64,000 nucleotides of DNA, from contig JAACMV010000022.1 of NCBI GenBank assembly GCA_010909725.1, positions 1,178,001 to 1,242,000 of the forward strand. Direction: 5' to 3'. Positions 1 to 9,739 of this stretch are shown piece after piece. This DNA comes from Picochlorum sp. 'celeri'. Lineage: Eukaryota; Chlorophyta; Trebouxiophyceae. The notes under the pieces were generated by a model that was given only the letters and a program-made list of their open reading frames with translations, was not told the DNA's origin and searched no databases. How positions within the stretch are numbered: the first letter of the stretch is position 1; each line of letters starts with the position of its first letter. The position numbers and the translations under genes are program-made.

Positions 1-243
1 CACCCAATGATTGGTCATTGCTTCAGCTCAAGATCAACTACTTATACGAGGAATCCAAGATCCTGATGGCACAAGATCATGACTCTATATAGATATAGAG
101 TCGTGCCGGCATGATCATGATGTGTGTGATGAGATCACTCTTGCTGAAAAAAAAAAACCATCCCATGCACAGATTCAGATCAATAGCATCGGGCCACCCA
201 TTAAGTCGTTTTATATTACTACATTGTTGTGTTTTCAGGCACC
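1..243. other. Upstream region of the DUF1995 gene
   Basis: There is no convincing coding sequence here. It holds a run of 11 A near 148 and an AT-rich patch near 203-225. A TTTTCAG just before the first ATG looks like a splice acceptor, so an untranslated 5' exon could lie further left. Any promoter is probably here or beyond the window edge. Confidence 0.4.
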
Positions 244-1491
244 ATGAACTTATCTTCACGCACAGGGCAGGTCCTAGGACCACAACGTACAAGTAGGAGC
301 CTGGTTGGAATACGAACCACACACGCACGTCAACCGCACCACCAAGGCCGCTGGAGGGGGTCTTCTGTTGCAAAACTCTACTCCAGTCATAGGCATGTGT
401 GTTGTGCGGCAGAGAAGGAAGGGAATAGGGACATAGAGAGTAGAAGAGCTGGGCGAGCCACGTATCGACCTTCAACGTTTACTGAATTGATCGATGATGC
501 GGTCGGATCGATTGTATATGGTATACAAGATGGATTAAATCGTGTTGAAGTCGAGTTTCCTGCAGTGAGTGACGTGGATGGGTACAAGGGGTCGTCAGAT
601 TTGTACATTGACACCAATATCCAACTGGCTATTGCTGCTGCGAGAAAGATTTTCTCTACAACGGCTATGAAGGTGCATCTCTTGGTTCCAGACGAGCCAG
701 AGTATAGGAGAGCTTACAAATTGTGCGTGCATTAGGTGATTTTGTTTGTACATCTGTGGGCAACCTGGTGTCGTTGCAAGGATCGATCCATTTGTCGTGT
801 TTTCAGGTTCAAACAAGCTTTAGAGACATCAGAAGGCGTAACATTAGGACATTGTATGGAAGGAAAGAGCACGTACAAGTATGTGGATGCGAACATCCAA
901 AACTTTGTATCCTCTCTGACATCAAAGTTCTCAATGGGTGAATCCTACCCGGATCCATGTGAAAAAGCCGGAGACGCGGATATGTACATTGCTGTCAACT
1001 GTAGTACTATAGAGTTGACAGATTTAGAGGATTATGCGAGCGAGAAGGTAAAGGAGAAACCTTTAGTCACCTGGAATATGGAGCTGGACAACCTTCGGGC
1101 TGACCTGGGACTCTTGGGCTTTCCTCCAAAGGATTTGCAGTACAGATTTCTCTCGAAATTTAAACCTGTCTTTTACATTAGGCAGAGAGATTACTCAAAA
1201 ACGGTTGCAGTCGCTCCATTCATCATCAACTACTCTGGGGCGCTCTTCAGGGAGTATCCGGGGCCCTGGCAGGTTATGCTTCGGCAGGATAATGGTGTTT
1301 ATGCGTGCGTCGCAGAGGAAACAGAGAGGAGATATCCACTTGGAGAGTTCAAGGCCGAGCTGACCAAGGCTATGGGATTGGATGTGGAGCCTGAGGGATC
1401 CACTGCAGCATTCTTGAGGACAGGATACAAGACCACCACCTGGTGGGAGGATGATATTGACCGTGAAGAGTCAAATAGCTGGAGAACATAG
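244..1491 (+). CDS. DUF1995-domain plastid protein (LPA3-like)
   Basis: Two exons, 244-722 and 807-1491, give 387 residues. The 84-nt intron (GTGCGT...TTTCAG) is removed in frame, restoring ...YRRAYKLFKQALETSEG.... The start is the ATG at 244; an upstream GTG in frame is ignored because this is a eukaryotic gene. The first ~60 residues are rich in Ser, Arg and His, like a chloroplast transit peptide. The mature part has the DUF1995 signature (EFPAVSDVDGYKGSSDLYID at the start, FYIRQRDYSKTVAVAPFIIN later). In plants DUF1995 proteins include LPA3, which helps photosystem II assembly; whether this one does so is inference. It converges on the next gene, with 57 bp between stop codons. Confidence 0.85.
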
Positions 1492-1548
1492 TATATTAAC
1501 AACTTAATAGTCGTAATAAAGGTTGAGTTGCCTGTGTATAACACGAGA

Positions 1549-4302
1549 TTAGAACCTCTTCCACCCATCATCTGCACGTGGGATGATTTCTGGCACTGAC
1601 TTCTTGAGCCTGTACCAGACCACGGGGTCCACGCCCAGAGCAATCATGACACCAAATTGCTGGCATCTCTCTGGCATAGCCCAGATAAATGCACGGATGT
1701 ATGTGACACGCTGAGCATGCATGGGCAGGTTCTGCACAACAGCAGGAAGAGCCTCCCACCACCCTGCTGGAGGTGCATCATCCCAACAGTCGTTCATAAT
1801 CTTCTTCTGAACAGGACCGGAGATGTATCGGCGCACCACAGGCTTGATGTTATCTTCGACGTAGTCGTAATTCTCAAATGCTTGCTTCACAAATGATGTG
1901 ATTGCATCATGCAATGCTGATGTTGCTCCACTCTGAATCATATCTGAAATCTTATTTTGCTCCTCAATCATTGCGTCATTCATTTTCAACGCCATATTAG
2001 GGTGACCAGGGAAGAATGTGGCAATCTGAGGGAAGCATGTATCTCTCTTCAAGCCCGAGTAGAAATCATTCACAGATGCAAATGTTGACCACTGAGATTT
2101 CAGGGCAGACAGGAGCCTTGTATTGTTTGGACTCGATGCTAAATTCTCTGAGGTCGTGTGGATTTTCTCCAACATGGCACGAAGAGCTTCCTGTGCGAGT
2201 GGAAGCTGACTCATTGGCCCCCACTTGTGCTCTGGAATAAACACCTTGAGACGAGCAATACCAGCATATGTTCTCAATGTGAGCACCACAGTGGAGAGCG
2301 TTGCGAGTGCAATCAAACACGTCGCAAGAACCTTTGTCAATGCTGTTTGCACCGTCATATCATACAGAACGGCTGCCCAAGCAAGAGCAGTGAGGGGGAA
2401 CCCAAGGGCCCACATCTGCATGAAGAATTTCTCACTCCACAAAAAGTGACGCCATGCCATCCATGCCATGATGAGACCCATTGATATCGCACTGTAAAAC
2501 AGAGCCTGAGATATTGCATCCATGAAAAAGCCTCCTTGCAATTGAGCCCAGGCAATAGATGCAACAGCAGGTGGTGCAATCCAAATGGCAGCAAACATCC
2601 TCATACGAGGATCTGCATTGTGTCCGAGAGCAAATCTTGGGAATAATGCAGCGAAAAGGACAACCCACATGATGGTGGCAAATCCGAAGAAAAGATAGCA
2701 AACTTGTCTGTAAGATTCGTCAATAATTGGTCCCAAAACTGCATAGATGTACAGGCCAACAGGCGCCATCAACCAAGCACCATTCATATGACCATCGTGG
2801 CGCAGCGTCGACAACCAATTACCCACAATGATCACTGCAATCAGGGTTCCAGTAGAGCTTCCAATCCAGAAGAGAACACGGGCCAAAGGTGTCGAGTATG
2901 TATTCCATGCAAGGAAGGCATACACCCCAAAGGACATGGAAGGTACTGAGAAAGCATTATTCATGGCTGGATGCATCCATTCTGAACGAACTTTGCGTGG
3001 ATAATAAATCATCTTCAAAACAAACGGACCAGTCATGATGACGGTATGGATGAGCGACAAGAGCGTGATAATTTGCCAGACAAGGTTTGGTGCAAGATAC
3101 CGTGGCGACAGCGACATGAACTTGTACAGTGCCGCCAGGGCAACAACACCAATCACAGAGGACTGGAACCCGATTTTAGAGTGCTTGATGATGGCAAAAT
3201 CTTCGCGCTCCCAGTCATCAGTCTTCCCTGTCTTGTAATGCAGATCAATCTTTGTGCTTCTTGTGTGATTTTCAAATTCATATGTAACCCTCTTGGGCAC
3301 CTCTGGATTCACAACCTTGGTCCACTCGTTCCAAGTATACTTTGTTTCTGGCAGTGAATTGATATGCACCATGTAAATTGTGTCCGGAATAATTTTGAAC
3401 CTGATGGCATATCCAAACACCCAGCATCCAGCACAAAAGTTGAGGAAACTCTCCAGCCAGGCAAAGAAAGCGAGAATCGCCGCAAACACTGTCGACGCCT
3501 CCCACTGCTTTGTAAATTGCAAAATCATAATGATTGCTGAAAACAGCACACCAACGGACACAGCGAATTGCTTTGGAGGACCAGCTCCCCACACTGGCCC
3601 AGTGCTCCTTCCAAACACTGCTGGACCTACAAGGTCCCAGACAGCCACAACAAACATAGCAAGCGATCCAACAGGAGAGATGCCTGCACCCCCGTACAAA
3701 CGCAAGCAGAAATCTGTCAAAAGACCCACAGAAAGCCACTTGACAGACCTCTTCTCCTGATAGGACAAGGCAGCAATGATGACACAGATCACAAACACAA
3801 AGAAACCTGTCCATCGAATCACCCGCCCATCCACAGTATTCGGGAACTCGAACAACGCCCCAATCACATGGGGTGCCTCCTTGTCCACCCCTACCAACGG
3901 CACTTGGGCCTCCTTGGCATCACCCTCCTCCACATCTCCACTCCCAACAAGCTTGTCAAACTCCCCACTGGCAATGATTGCCTTGGTCTCATTACACCCT
4001 CCAACCAGATTACCGTTGATAAAGACCATTGGAACAGTCTTCTGCTGAGCATACTCCCTGAGCTCCTCCAATACCGTAGATCCTGGAATATCCCCACCCA
4101 TCTTGTCCATCTTGTAATACCGAAAGTGAACACCCATGTTCATCATGGTTCTGGTCACTTCAATACAAAAAGGACATGTAGATCGACCAAAAACAACAAC
4201 AGTGTCGGCATTGACTGCCGTCTCAATCTTATCCCGCACAGTCTCCCCATCGATACTTGCGAAATCTTCAACATCGATCCCAATCTTCACAGGATCAGCC
4301 AT
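1549..4302 (-). CDS. Glutaredoxin-DUF4395-TDT/SLAC1 transporter fusion
   Basis: A single exon of 917 residues with an ATG start. Residues ~20-115 are a glutaredoxin with a dithiol CPFC centre (Cys43, Cys46), a cis-Pro in TVPMVFING and a GGC near the glutathione site. Residues ~150-310 match DUF4395, a membrane domain with DFCLRLYGGAGISPVGSLA and the LESFLNFCAGCWVFGYAI end. Residues ~380-690 are a multi-pass TDT/TehA/SLAC1-type anion or organic-acid transporter beginning with HPAMNNAF. The ~220-residue C-terminal tail is helical and resembles hemerythrin-like proteins of algae, but the iron-ligand histidines are not obvious. A glutathione- or redox-gated anion exporter is a reasonable inference; substrate and membrane are unknown. 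The first residues do not look like a strong organelle presequence. Confidence 0.8.
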   Translation of the reverse strand: MADPVKIGIDVEDFASIDGETVRDKIETAVNADTVVVFGRSTCPFCIEVTRTMMNMGVHFRYYKMDKMGGDIPGSTVLEELREYAQQKTVPMVFINGNLVGGCNETKAIIASGEFDKLVGSGDVEEGDAKEAQVPLVGVDKEAPHVIGALFEFPNTVDGRVIRWTGFFVFVICVIIAALSYQEKRSVKWLSVGLLTDFCLRLYGGAGISPVGSLAMFVVAVWDLVGPAVFGRSTGPVWGAGPPKQFAVSVGVLFSAIIMILQFTKQWEASTVFAAILAFFAWLESFLNFCAGCWVFGYAIRFKIIPDTIYMVHINSLPETKYTWNEWTKVVNPEVPKRVTYEFENHTRSTKIDLHYKTGKTDDWEREDFAIIKHSKIGFQSSVIGVVALAALYKFMSLSPRYLAPNLVWQIITLLSLIHTVIMTGPFVLKMIYYPRKVRSEWMHPAMNNAFSVPSMSFGVYAFLAWNTYSTPLARVLFWIGSSTGTLIAVIIVGNWLSTLRHDGHMNGAWLMAPVGLYIYAVLGPIIDESYRQVCYLFFGFATIMWVVLFAALFPRFALGHNADPRMRMFAAIWIAPPAVASIAWAQLQGGFFMDAISQALFYSAISMGLIMAWMAWRHFLWSEKFFMQMWALGFPLTALAWAAVLYDMTVQTALTKVLATCLIALATLSTVVLTLRTYAGIARLKVFIPEHKWGPMSQLPLAQEALRAMLEKIHTTSENLASSPNNTRLLSALKSQWSTFASVNDFYSGLKRDTCFPQIATFFPGHPNMALKMNDAMIEEQNKISDMIQSGATSALHDAITSFVKQAFENYDYVEDNIKPVVRRYISGPVQKKIMNDCWDDAPPAGWWEALPAVVQNLPMHAQRVTYIRAFIWAMPERCQQFGVMIALGVDPVVWYRLKKSVPEIIPRADDGWKRF

Positions 4303-4513
4303 GATGCTGGTTATACCCTCGTACGTCGCAGTATAAACGTATAACCCTAGGACAAATGCATGCAGAGTATTTATTATGCCCTATTTTGTCCAAACACGGG
4401 AGCAGAGAAGATGTCGAGGCAACTGATTCCATACACGTCATTCATGACGAGAGTTTAAACTCGGTTTTTAATTTCTATTTAAGGATTTTATTCGTTACAC
4501 ACAATAGTGTAGT

Positions 4514-5398
4514 CTACAATGCCTCCCATATGAATGGTATGCCATCATCTCTCCATTCTACTCTATCCTCACAGATGGCTGCAATACATCTAGGGTATAA
4601 GATATGTTCCTGTTTCAACACTCGAGACGCCAGCGTCTCTGCTGTATCCGTTGGATACACGGGAACAACTGCCTGGGAGAGAATGGGTCCTGTGTCATAT
4701 TCCTCATCAATAAAGTGCACAGTGGGCCCCGAAAACCGAGCTCCCGATCTAATAACCGCCTCGTGCACTCGAGACCCATAAAACCCTTTACCTCCAAATG
4801 ATGGGAGGAGTCCTGGGTGTATGTTGACAATGGCCTTTGGAAATGTATCCACCACAGTCCCCGGGATGAGTTTCATGTATCCCGCGAGGATGATGAGGTT
4901 GACATTGAATTTCTCTTTCAGTTGATCTATTGCCAGCTCCTCTGCAGTCGAGACTGACTCTGAGGTAGAAGAAGAAGAAGACTGAGATTTTCGGGGTGGG
5001 TACACCAGCACTGGGATACCGTGCTGTCTCGCATATTCTGCCCCCCCACAACTCGGTGCATTCGTAACAACTACAACTACCTCTCCTCCTCGAATCTCAC
5101 CCTGACGAATGGCATGGTGAATGGCTTTAAAGTTGGAACCACCTCCTGACACAAACACTGCCAACCGCTTCTTGCCATCCTCTTTTCTTTCTGCTCTCCC
5201 TAGTTGACCACTGCTAGTACTAGTAGTAGATGATGAGGATGCTACTGCTATCAAGGATGCTCTATTGATGCATCGTTCCATTCTAGTGCATGGCAACCAT
5301 GCATGTCGTCGTATGCCATTGCTACCAATCCTCCGAGGTCCTGCCACCTGATGGCTTATTTTCTCCACAGATCTCGGTCGATGGAGTTTTAGTGACAT
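4514..5398 (-). CDS. PURN: Phosphoribosylglycinamide formyltransferase (GAR transformylase)
   Basis: A single exon of 294 residues from an ATG start. It transfers a formyl group from 10-formyltetrahydrofolate to GAR in purine synthesis. The N-terminal ~75 residues are Ser/Arg rich and look like a plastid transit peptide; plant purine synthesis is largely plastid-located. The catalytic core begins at RLAVFVSGGGSNFKAIHHAI. The family Asn and His are in the conserved IVNIHPGLLPSF block and the Asp in EEYDTGPI. A Ser/Thr-rich insertion (SQSSSSSTSESVS) sits before the central helix. TGTAA on the coding strand lies about 15 nt past the stop codon. Confidence 0.93.
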   Translation of the reverse strand: MSLKLHRPRSVEKISHQVAGPRRIGSNGIRRHAWLPCTRMERCINRASLIAVASSSSTTSTSSGQLGRAERKEDGKKRLAVFVSGGGSNFKAIHHAIRQGEIRGGEVVVVVTNAPSCGGAEYARQHGIPVLVYPPRKSQSSSSSTSESVSTAEELAIDQLKEKFNVNLIILAGYMKLIPGTVVDTFPKAIVNIHPGLLPSFGGKGFYGSRVHEAVIRSGARFSGPTVHFIDEEYDTGPILSQAVVPVYPTDTAETLASRVLKQEHILYPRCIAAICEDRVEWRDDGIPFIWEAL

Positions 5399-5585
5399 CT
5401 TTATCTATAGTACAATCGTTGTGGCACCCAACCATGGGGTTTTGAGTTGAGAGATGCTGTCCAGTCCAGACATCGGGTCTCCATCCATGGTTTCGAAATG
5501 CCTGAGAATGTCCCTCATACTTGAATGATCTGATGCTGTTACATTGATCAAAGTACATAAAATACATTATGTGTACAATGTGCGG

Positions 5586-7319
5586 ATGAAATATGCGATG
5601 CATATTGTCCAGCAGCACCGAGGAGGGCACCCTTGTGGGTTGTCGTATTGTCAGCCTCATAGAATTCTTGGTAGCCCACTTCGAGTGTATGGGACAAAGA
5701 GGAGCGTCAGAAATAAAAGAGGGATTGTGTGCTTCTCTGTCGGCAGAGAAGAAGACGAGACACGTGACTATGAGAGGCAAGAGGGAGGACAAGGGACTGG
5801 TACCAAAAAATCGTTTCAGGAGACTGAGTTTGCACTAGTATTGGCAGCTTGCTCCATTGGTTTACTGACAGGATTGGGTGTTGTATTGTTCAACGATGCG
5901 GTTGGAAGTATTCGTCATCTTGTCTGGGGGGATGTGTCTGGTGTGACTGGGAGAGAGTTGCTGGCAGTAGAGGGACATGAGTGGGCTCTGAGATTGGCGC
6001 TGCCTCCTGTGATGGCAGGTGGGGTGGTCGGATTGATAACGCTCGCTTCATCTCCTCGGGCTTTGCCCGTCAAGTCCAAGGGCAAGGCATCGTGGTTTGA
6101 GAGGCTTTCTCGTGTGGGCAGTTCCATAGTGACATTGGGTGGCGGGGCATCACTTGGGCCCGAGGGTCCCTCGGTGGAAATTGGTAGGGATGTTGCAGAG
6201 TACTTTGTGGATACATTGAAGAGCGGCAAGAAACATGTGGCATCTTTTGTTGCTGCTGGGTCTGGGGCAGGTGTTGCCGCTGGATTTAATGCGCCAATAT
6301 CTGGTGTATTTTTTGCTGTTGAGACTGTACTTCAGCGGGAAGAGTATTTGATAGGAAGGACGAAAGTGTTACAGGAGAAGGAGTCTTCAGGGTTGACGAT
6401 TGCCATGGTCTTGCTTGCAGCTGTCCTTGCAGCTGTAGTCTCTCAGGCAGGTTTAGGTAGCTCTCCTGCATTCAAAGTTCCTGATTACTCTTTGGAGAGT
6501 TTTGGGGAGCTACCACTGTATTTTTTGTTTGGGAGTGTATGTGGTATCGTGTCATCTGTATTTTTGTATAGCATTAGTGTCGCTAGGGATACAATTCAAA
6601 TATGGAGGGCGAAAACAGCAAATGAGGCAGTAGCAACGATAGGATTACCCCTGTTTGGTGGCCTAACGACAGGAATCATTGCGCTGTGGTATCCAGAGAT
6701 ACTATACCAGGGTTTCGATAATGTGAACTCTGTCTTGCGATCCAGTGGAGACTATGATGCATCTATTCTCATGCAGATTGTTGTCCTGAAAATTATTGCA
6801 ACCAGTGTTTGCAGAGGCAGTGGACTCAAAGGGGGTCTGTACGCCCCAAGCATTTTCATTGGAGCTTCCCTAGGATCTGCATATGGACTGATATGTCAGC
6901 AATTGGCAGATGCTTTCGGTATTGCTGTCTCACCGCCTCAAGCATACGCATTGGTTGGGGTTGGAGCAATATTAGCATCTGCATGCAATGTTCCCCTGAC
7001 CTCAATTCTGCTATTATTTGAACTCACTAGAGACTACTTGATCATCCTTCCAGCGTTGGCTGCGGTAGGTATTAGCTACTGGGTGAGCTCGAATTGGGAT
7101 CTGCAAGGGGTGAAGCATCAGTCTAATCCTGCCACCATGGATCCAGATGTGTCGGATGCATCAGGTCGTCATGTGGATGGTGAGGATTTGGTGATCCATG
7201 TTGACGATGGATTGACAATCTCGCAAATACTGGCGCTTTGTGAAGCACAGAATAAACGTAATGTCGTAGTTTTGAACGAGGAAAACAATGTTTCTGCTAC
7301 AATTCATAAAACAGAATGA
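5586..7319 (+). CDS. CLC-type chloride channel/exchanger (plastid CLC-e-like)
   Basis: A single exon. The first in-frame ATG is 5586 (another is 5598), giving 577 residues; the open frame extends further left only through a TTG. The N-terminal ~85 residues are basic and Ser/Arg rich, suiting plastid import. The CLC filter motifs are present: GGGASLGPEGPSVEIG (with the gating Glu in GPEGP), GFNAPISGVFFAVE and GSGLKGGLYAPSIF. About ten hydrophobic segments follow. The C-terminus ends with only part of a CBS-like region (DGLTISQILALCEAQNKRN), shorter than two full CBS domains. Plant CLC-e acts in thylakoids on anion balance; that role is inferred. It converges with the cyclophilin gene, leaving 6 bp between them. 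Confidence 0.88.
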   Translation: MKYAMHIVQQHRGGHPCGLSYCQPHRILGSPLRVYGTKRSVRNKRGIVCFSVGREEDETRDYERQEGGQGTGTKKSFQETEFALVLAACSIGLLTGLGVVLFNDAVGSIRHLVWGDVSGVTGRELLAVEGHEWALRLALPPVMAGGVVGLITLASSPRALPVKSKGKASWFERLSRVGSSIVTLGGGASLGPEGPSVEIGRDVAEYFVDTLKSGKKHVASFVAAGSGAGVAAGFNAPISGVFFAVETVLQREEYLIGRTKVLQEKESSGLTIAMVLLAAVLAAVVSQAGLGSSPAFKVPDYSLESFGELPLYFLFGSVCGIVSSVFLYSISVARDTIQIWRAKTANEAVATIGLPLFGGLTTGIIALWYPEILYQGFDNVNSVLRSSGDYDASILMQIVVLKIIATSVCRGSGLKGGLYAPSIFIGASLGSAYGLICQQLADAFGIAVSPPQAYALVGVGAILASACNVPLTSILLLFELTRDYLIILPALAAVGISYWVSSNWDLQGVKHQSNPATMDPDVSDASGRHVDGEDLVIHVDDGLTISQILALCEAQNKRNVVVLNEENNVSATIHKTE

Positions 7320-7325
7320 TAGTGA

Positions 7326-8246
7326 TTACGCAGCACCACAATTTTTAACAATGACTTTCGAGAAGGGCCTGTCAAAAGACATTTCTGCAACGTTTGCTCT
7401 CTTGTCACCAGACTTCTTCCCAGCCTGGAAAAATGGGCTGTTTGTATTATTTTTTACTCGAGGTAGGTTTCGTAACTTTTCTACAATGTCCATGCCCCCT
7501 ACGACCTTGCCAACGATTAAATTGAATCCATCCAACTCTGGGGATGGATTTGTGGTGATGGAGAAACCAGTGCCATTTGGTTGCTGTCCTAAGACCTCTG
7601 TAACATTCACAAATTTACCGTCAATCGCTACCAATCTGTCTTTCGATTCCAAACTCTTGATGGGCCGAACATTGATCGACACAAGGCCAGCTGCATCGTG
7701 TTTAAGATTTGACTGATCCAATTCATCTTCAAGGGCGTCTGCGGTTGGGCCACCAGTGACTAAAACTCTTCCATTTGCCTCGTATGAGAGAGATGGAAGA
7801 GCGCCTACGGTGATGTAAGTATCCAACAACTGTGCCACCTTGGATCGCCTGTATCCTACGCCTTGAACACCTTTAACAAGATCAAGAAAACGCTGTTCCG
7901 CTATCTTAGCTTTGCTACCAAGCAATTCAACCTCAATCCTACCGAAATCTTTTCCATCCACGGCAATGTCGAAAAAGACCCTTCTCTGCTGCGAGATCTC
8001 TTGCTCTGCATGGGCAGTGTATCTGATGGGAACATCTGCCAGGAGAACTGAAACTGATACCAGCGCTTGTGTCAAGTGATTTCTTCGCGAGACTGGTAGC
8101 GATTGACACACTATGGCACGACCAGAATTCCTTGTCCTATCCTTGCCTTTCTGATGCTGTATCTGTCTCTTCTTCCTTCCTTCCACACAGAAATGGGTAG
8201 TCAGAGTCAAGCAAGCCTTATTATTGAGTCGATACAGCCTATCCAT
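7326..8246 (-). CDS. Cyclophilin-type peptidyl-prolyl isomerase, predicted thylakoid lumen
   Basis: A single exon of 306 residues, ATG start at 8246. After a basic leader comes PVSRRNHLTQALVSVSVLLA: a twin-arginine pair followed by a hydrophobic stretch, then a TAHAE-like cleavage site, suggesting a bipartite thylakoid-lumen signal. The cyclophilin fold starts at VFFDIAVDGKDFGRIEVELL and ends near the C-terminus (GFNLIVGKVVGGMDIVEKL). Catalytic residues of active cyclophilins are poorly kept, as in plant CYP26-2-like lumenal members, so it may act as a chaperone or assembly factor. Its 3' end almost touches that of the CLC gene. Confidence 0.82.
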   Translation of the reverse strand: MDRLYRLNNKACLTLTTHFCVEGRKKRQIQHQKGKDRTRNSGRAIVCQSLPVSRRNHLTQALVSVSVLLADVPIRYTAHAEQEISQQRRVFFDIAVDGKDFGRIEVELLGSKAKIAEQRFLDLVKGVQGVGYRRSKVAQLLDTYITVGALPSLSYEANGRVLVTGGPTADALEDELDQSNLKHDAAGLVSINVRPIKSLESKDRLVAIDGKFVNVTEVLGQQPNGTGFSITTNPSPELDGFNLIVGKVVGGMDIVEKLRNLPRVKNNTNSPFFQAGKKSGDKRANVAEMSFDRPFSKVIVKNCGAA

Positions 8247-8380
8247 GCTCCAACTGTAATCAATTTGTGCACAAAACGAAGGAAAAGTAATTTTACTCTC
8301 GCAATCGATGCTACAAGCAGTATCGTTCTGCGTCCAGCAAAAGATGCGATTGGATTTTGTTTCGAATACAAGAAAACTTC

Positions 8381-8453
8381 CCTAATTAGGACCACGGTGG
8401 TCGATCGATCGTGGGCATAGGCAACCAGGCCTTTGATGGCGTACCCATCAAAT
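8381..8453. repeat. Cluster of palindromes in a divergent promoter region
   Basis: A chain of inverted repeats lies between the divergent cyclophilin and LYRM7 genes. It includes CCTAATTAGG, ACCAC-G-GTGGT, CGATCGATCG, and a hairpin with arms TTTGATGG and CCATCAAA. It may be a regulatory or structural DNA element. Similar chains occur near 12.1, 25.0 and 33.9 kb. Confidence 0.5.
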
Positions 8454-8486
8454 TACTTTTTATTTTATACGGAGTGACAGATAGTC

Positions 8487-8977
8487 ATGGCAGCAACGGC
8501 AATCGCAGCTGAGACGCGCAGCGTTTATAGGGGTCTTTTGCGTTCAGTTCAGCAAGGTGCGTCCACGTCTGCGACATCCAAGTATATTCGCGTGCTTCAA
8601 GCTCATAGTTGAAATTCATACATGTGTAGTCTTTAGGGGGGATTTAGAAATGCTTACTGCTGCGAGACAAGAAATAAGGGATAGGCTGGAGGTTGGTCCT
8701 GTTTGCTGTCTAAAAATTCATTCAACGCATACACCCTCATCGGCAACACTTGATTTTGCTGTAGGAACAAAGGAATGTGCACGATGAAGAAGAAGTGAGC
8801 CGACTGCAGGCAGAAGGAAGGGAGGCAGCAGAATTTCTCAAGACGTCCATCATGCAAGCAATGCCAAATGAAAAGGGTCACATTGCTGTGGATTTAGAAG
8901 GGGAGCATGCAAACTGTGTCGTCGAGCCAATCGTGCCAGGGATGGAATTGCCAAGTGGCAAAAAGAAGAGGACATGA
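8487..8977 (+). CDS. LYRM7: LYR-motif protein LYRM7/MZM1, complex III assembly
   Basis: Three exons, 8487-8556, 8630-8691 and 8765-8977, give 114 residues; introns are 73 nt each. Splicing restores RSVYRGLLRSVQQVFRGDLE followed by MLTAARQEIRDRLE, matching the LYRM7 pattern QQVFKND. The first acceptor chosen is TGTGTAG (ending 8629), because the nearby TTTAG at 8636 would break the frame. The C-terminal part (EFLKTSIMQAM, then a charged tail ending GKKKRT) fits the family. LYRM7/MZM1 is a mitochondrial matrix chaperone for the Rieske Fe-S protein of respiratory complex III. The family and exon structure agree well. Confidence 0.8.
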
Positions 8978-9739
8978 TGGTGACTTGTTACAAACGAAGA
9001 AATTGAAATATTGACAACATGCAAACAAAAAAAGTAGTGCTGGAAAAACATTTTTTTTAGAAAAGGATGTTTTGACCTTATGGTTGTGTCTTCTCATGGA
9101 AATCATGCATGGTGAAAGTGATCACAGTAATTCTTCTCACTTTCAAAATGCATATGGTTGTATCAATCGTTCATATCTGCTGCCAGGCAGACATCCACCG
9201 ATGAGTTCACAATGGTCAATGTGTCAAATCATCAGTGGTTTTCAAAGCTCTGGCCCAATCTTTCTGCATATGGTTTGAAAAAAACACGTATGGATAAAAA
9301 TGGAAAACGTTGTGCATTCATCATCATGGTTGTAGTAGGGAAAATCCAAATAAGTAGTTGTCAATCATTTGTCCTCGACATTTTCCAGCCGTCTGTGAAA
9401 TCATCTAGTCTGCTTCCTTCATCATCATCATAATACATTTTCTTCTGCTTTTTCTGCTCTGTACGCTACGAATACATTTGATGGTGGTAAAGCTTTTGTA
9501 TCGTGGTTTGTTGCTCTCACATTGCACCTGTGAGAACATCTGCCTGATCCTGCTTCCTGAACAGCATCATCATTTGAAATCTTTTAATCTTGCTCATCCT
9601 GCTTGCCCCTGCGCTAAAAAAGCATGCAATATCCTATATGAAATAAAATTCTTCAATCAATCCGATCCAATCCAATCCAATCTGACACCTGCCCTGCTGG
9701 AGTTGTCCACACAATTCAAGTGCATCTAATCGTGAATGA
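8978..9739. other. 762-bp region without a clear gene
   Basis: This holds the 3' regions of LYRM7 and of the RR-TZF gene on the opposite strand. Short open frames have no recognisable protein features. The only distinct element is a small tandem repeat of ATCCA units at 9665-9682. Confidence 0.5.

Noticed and set aside
3568..4344. 258-codon open frame antisense to the glutaredoxin-transporter fusion
   Set aside because: No protein features; it mirrors the codon pattern of the real gene on the other strand.
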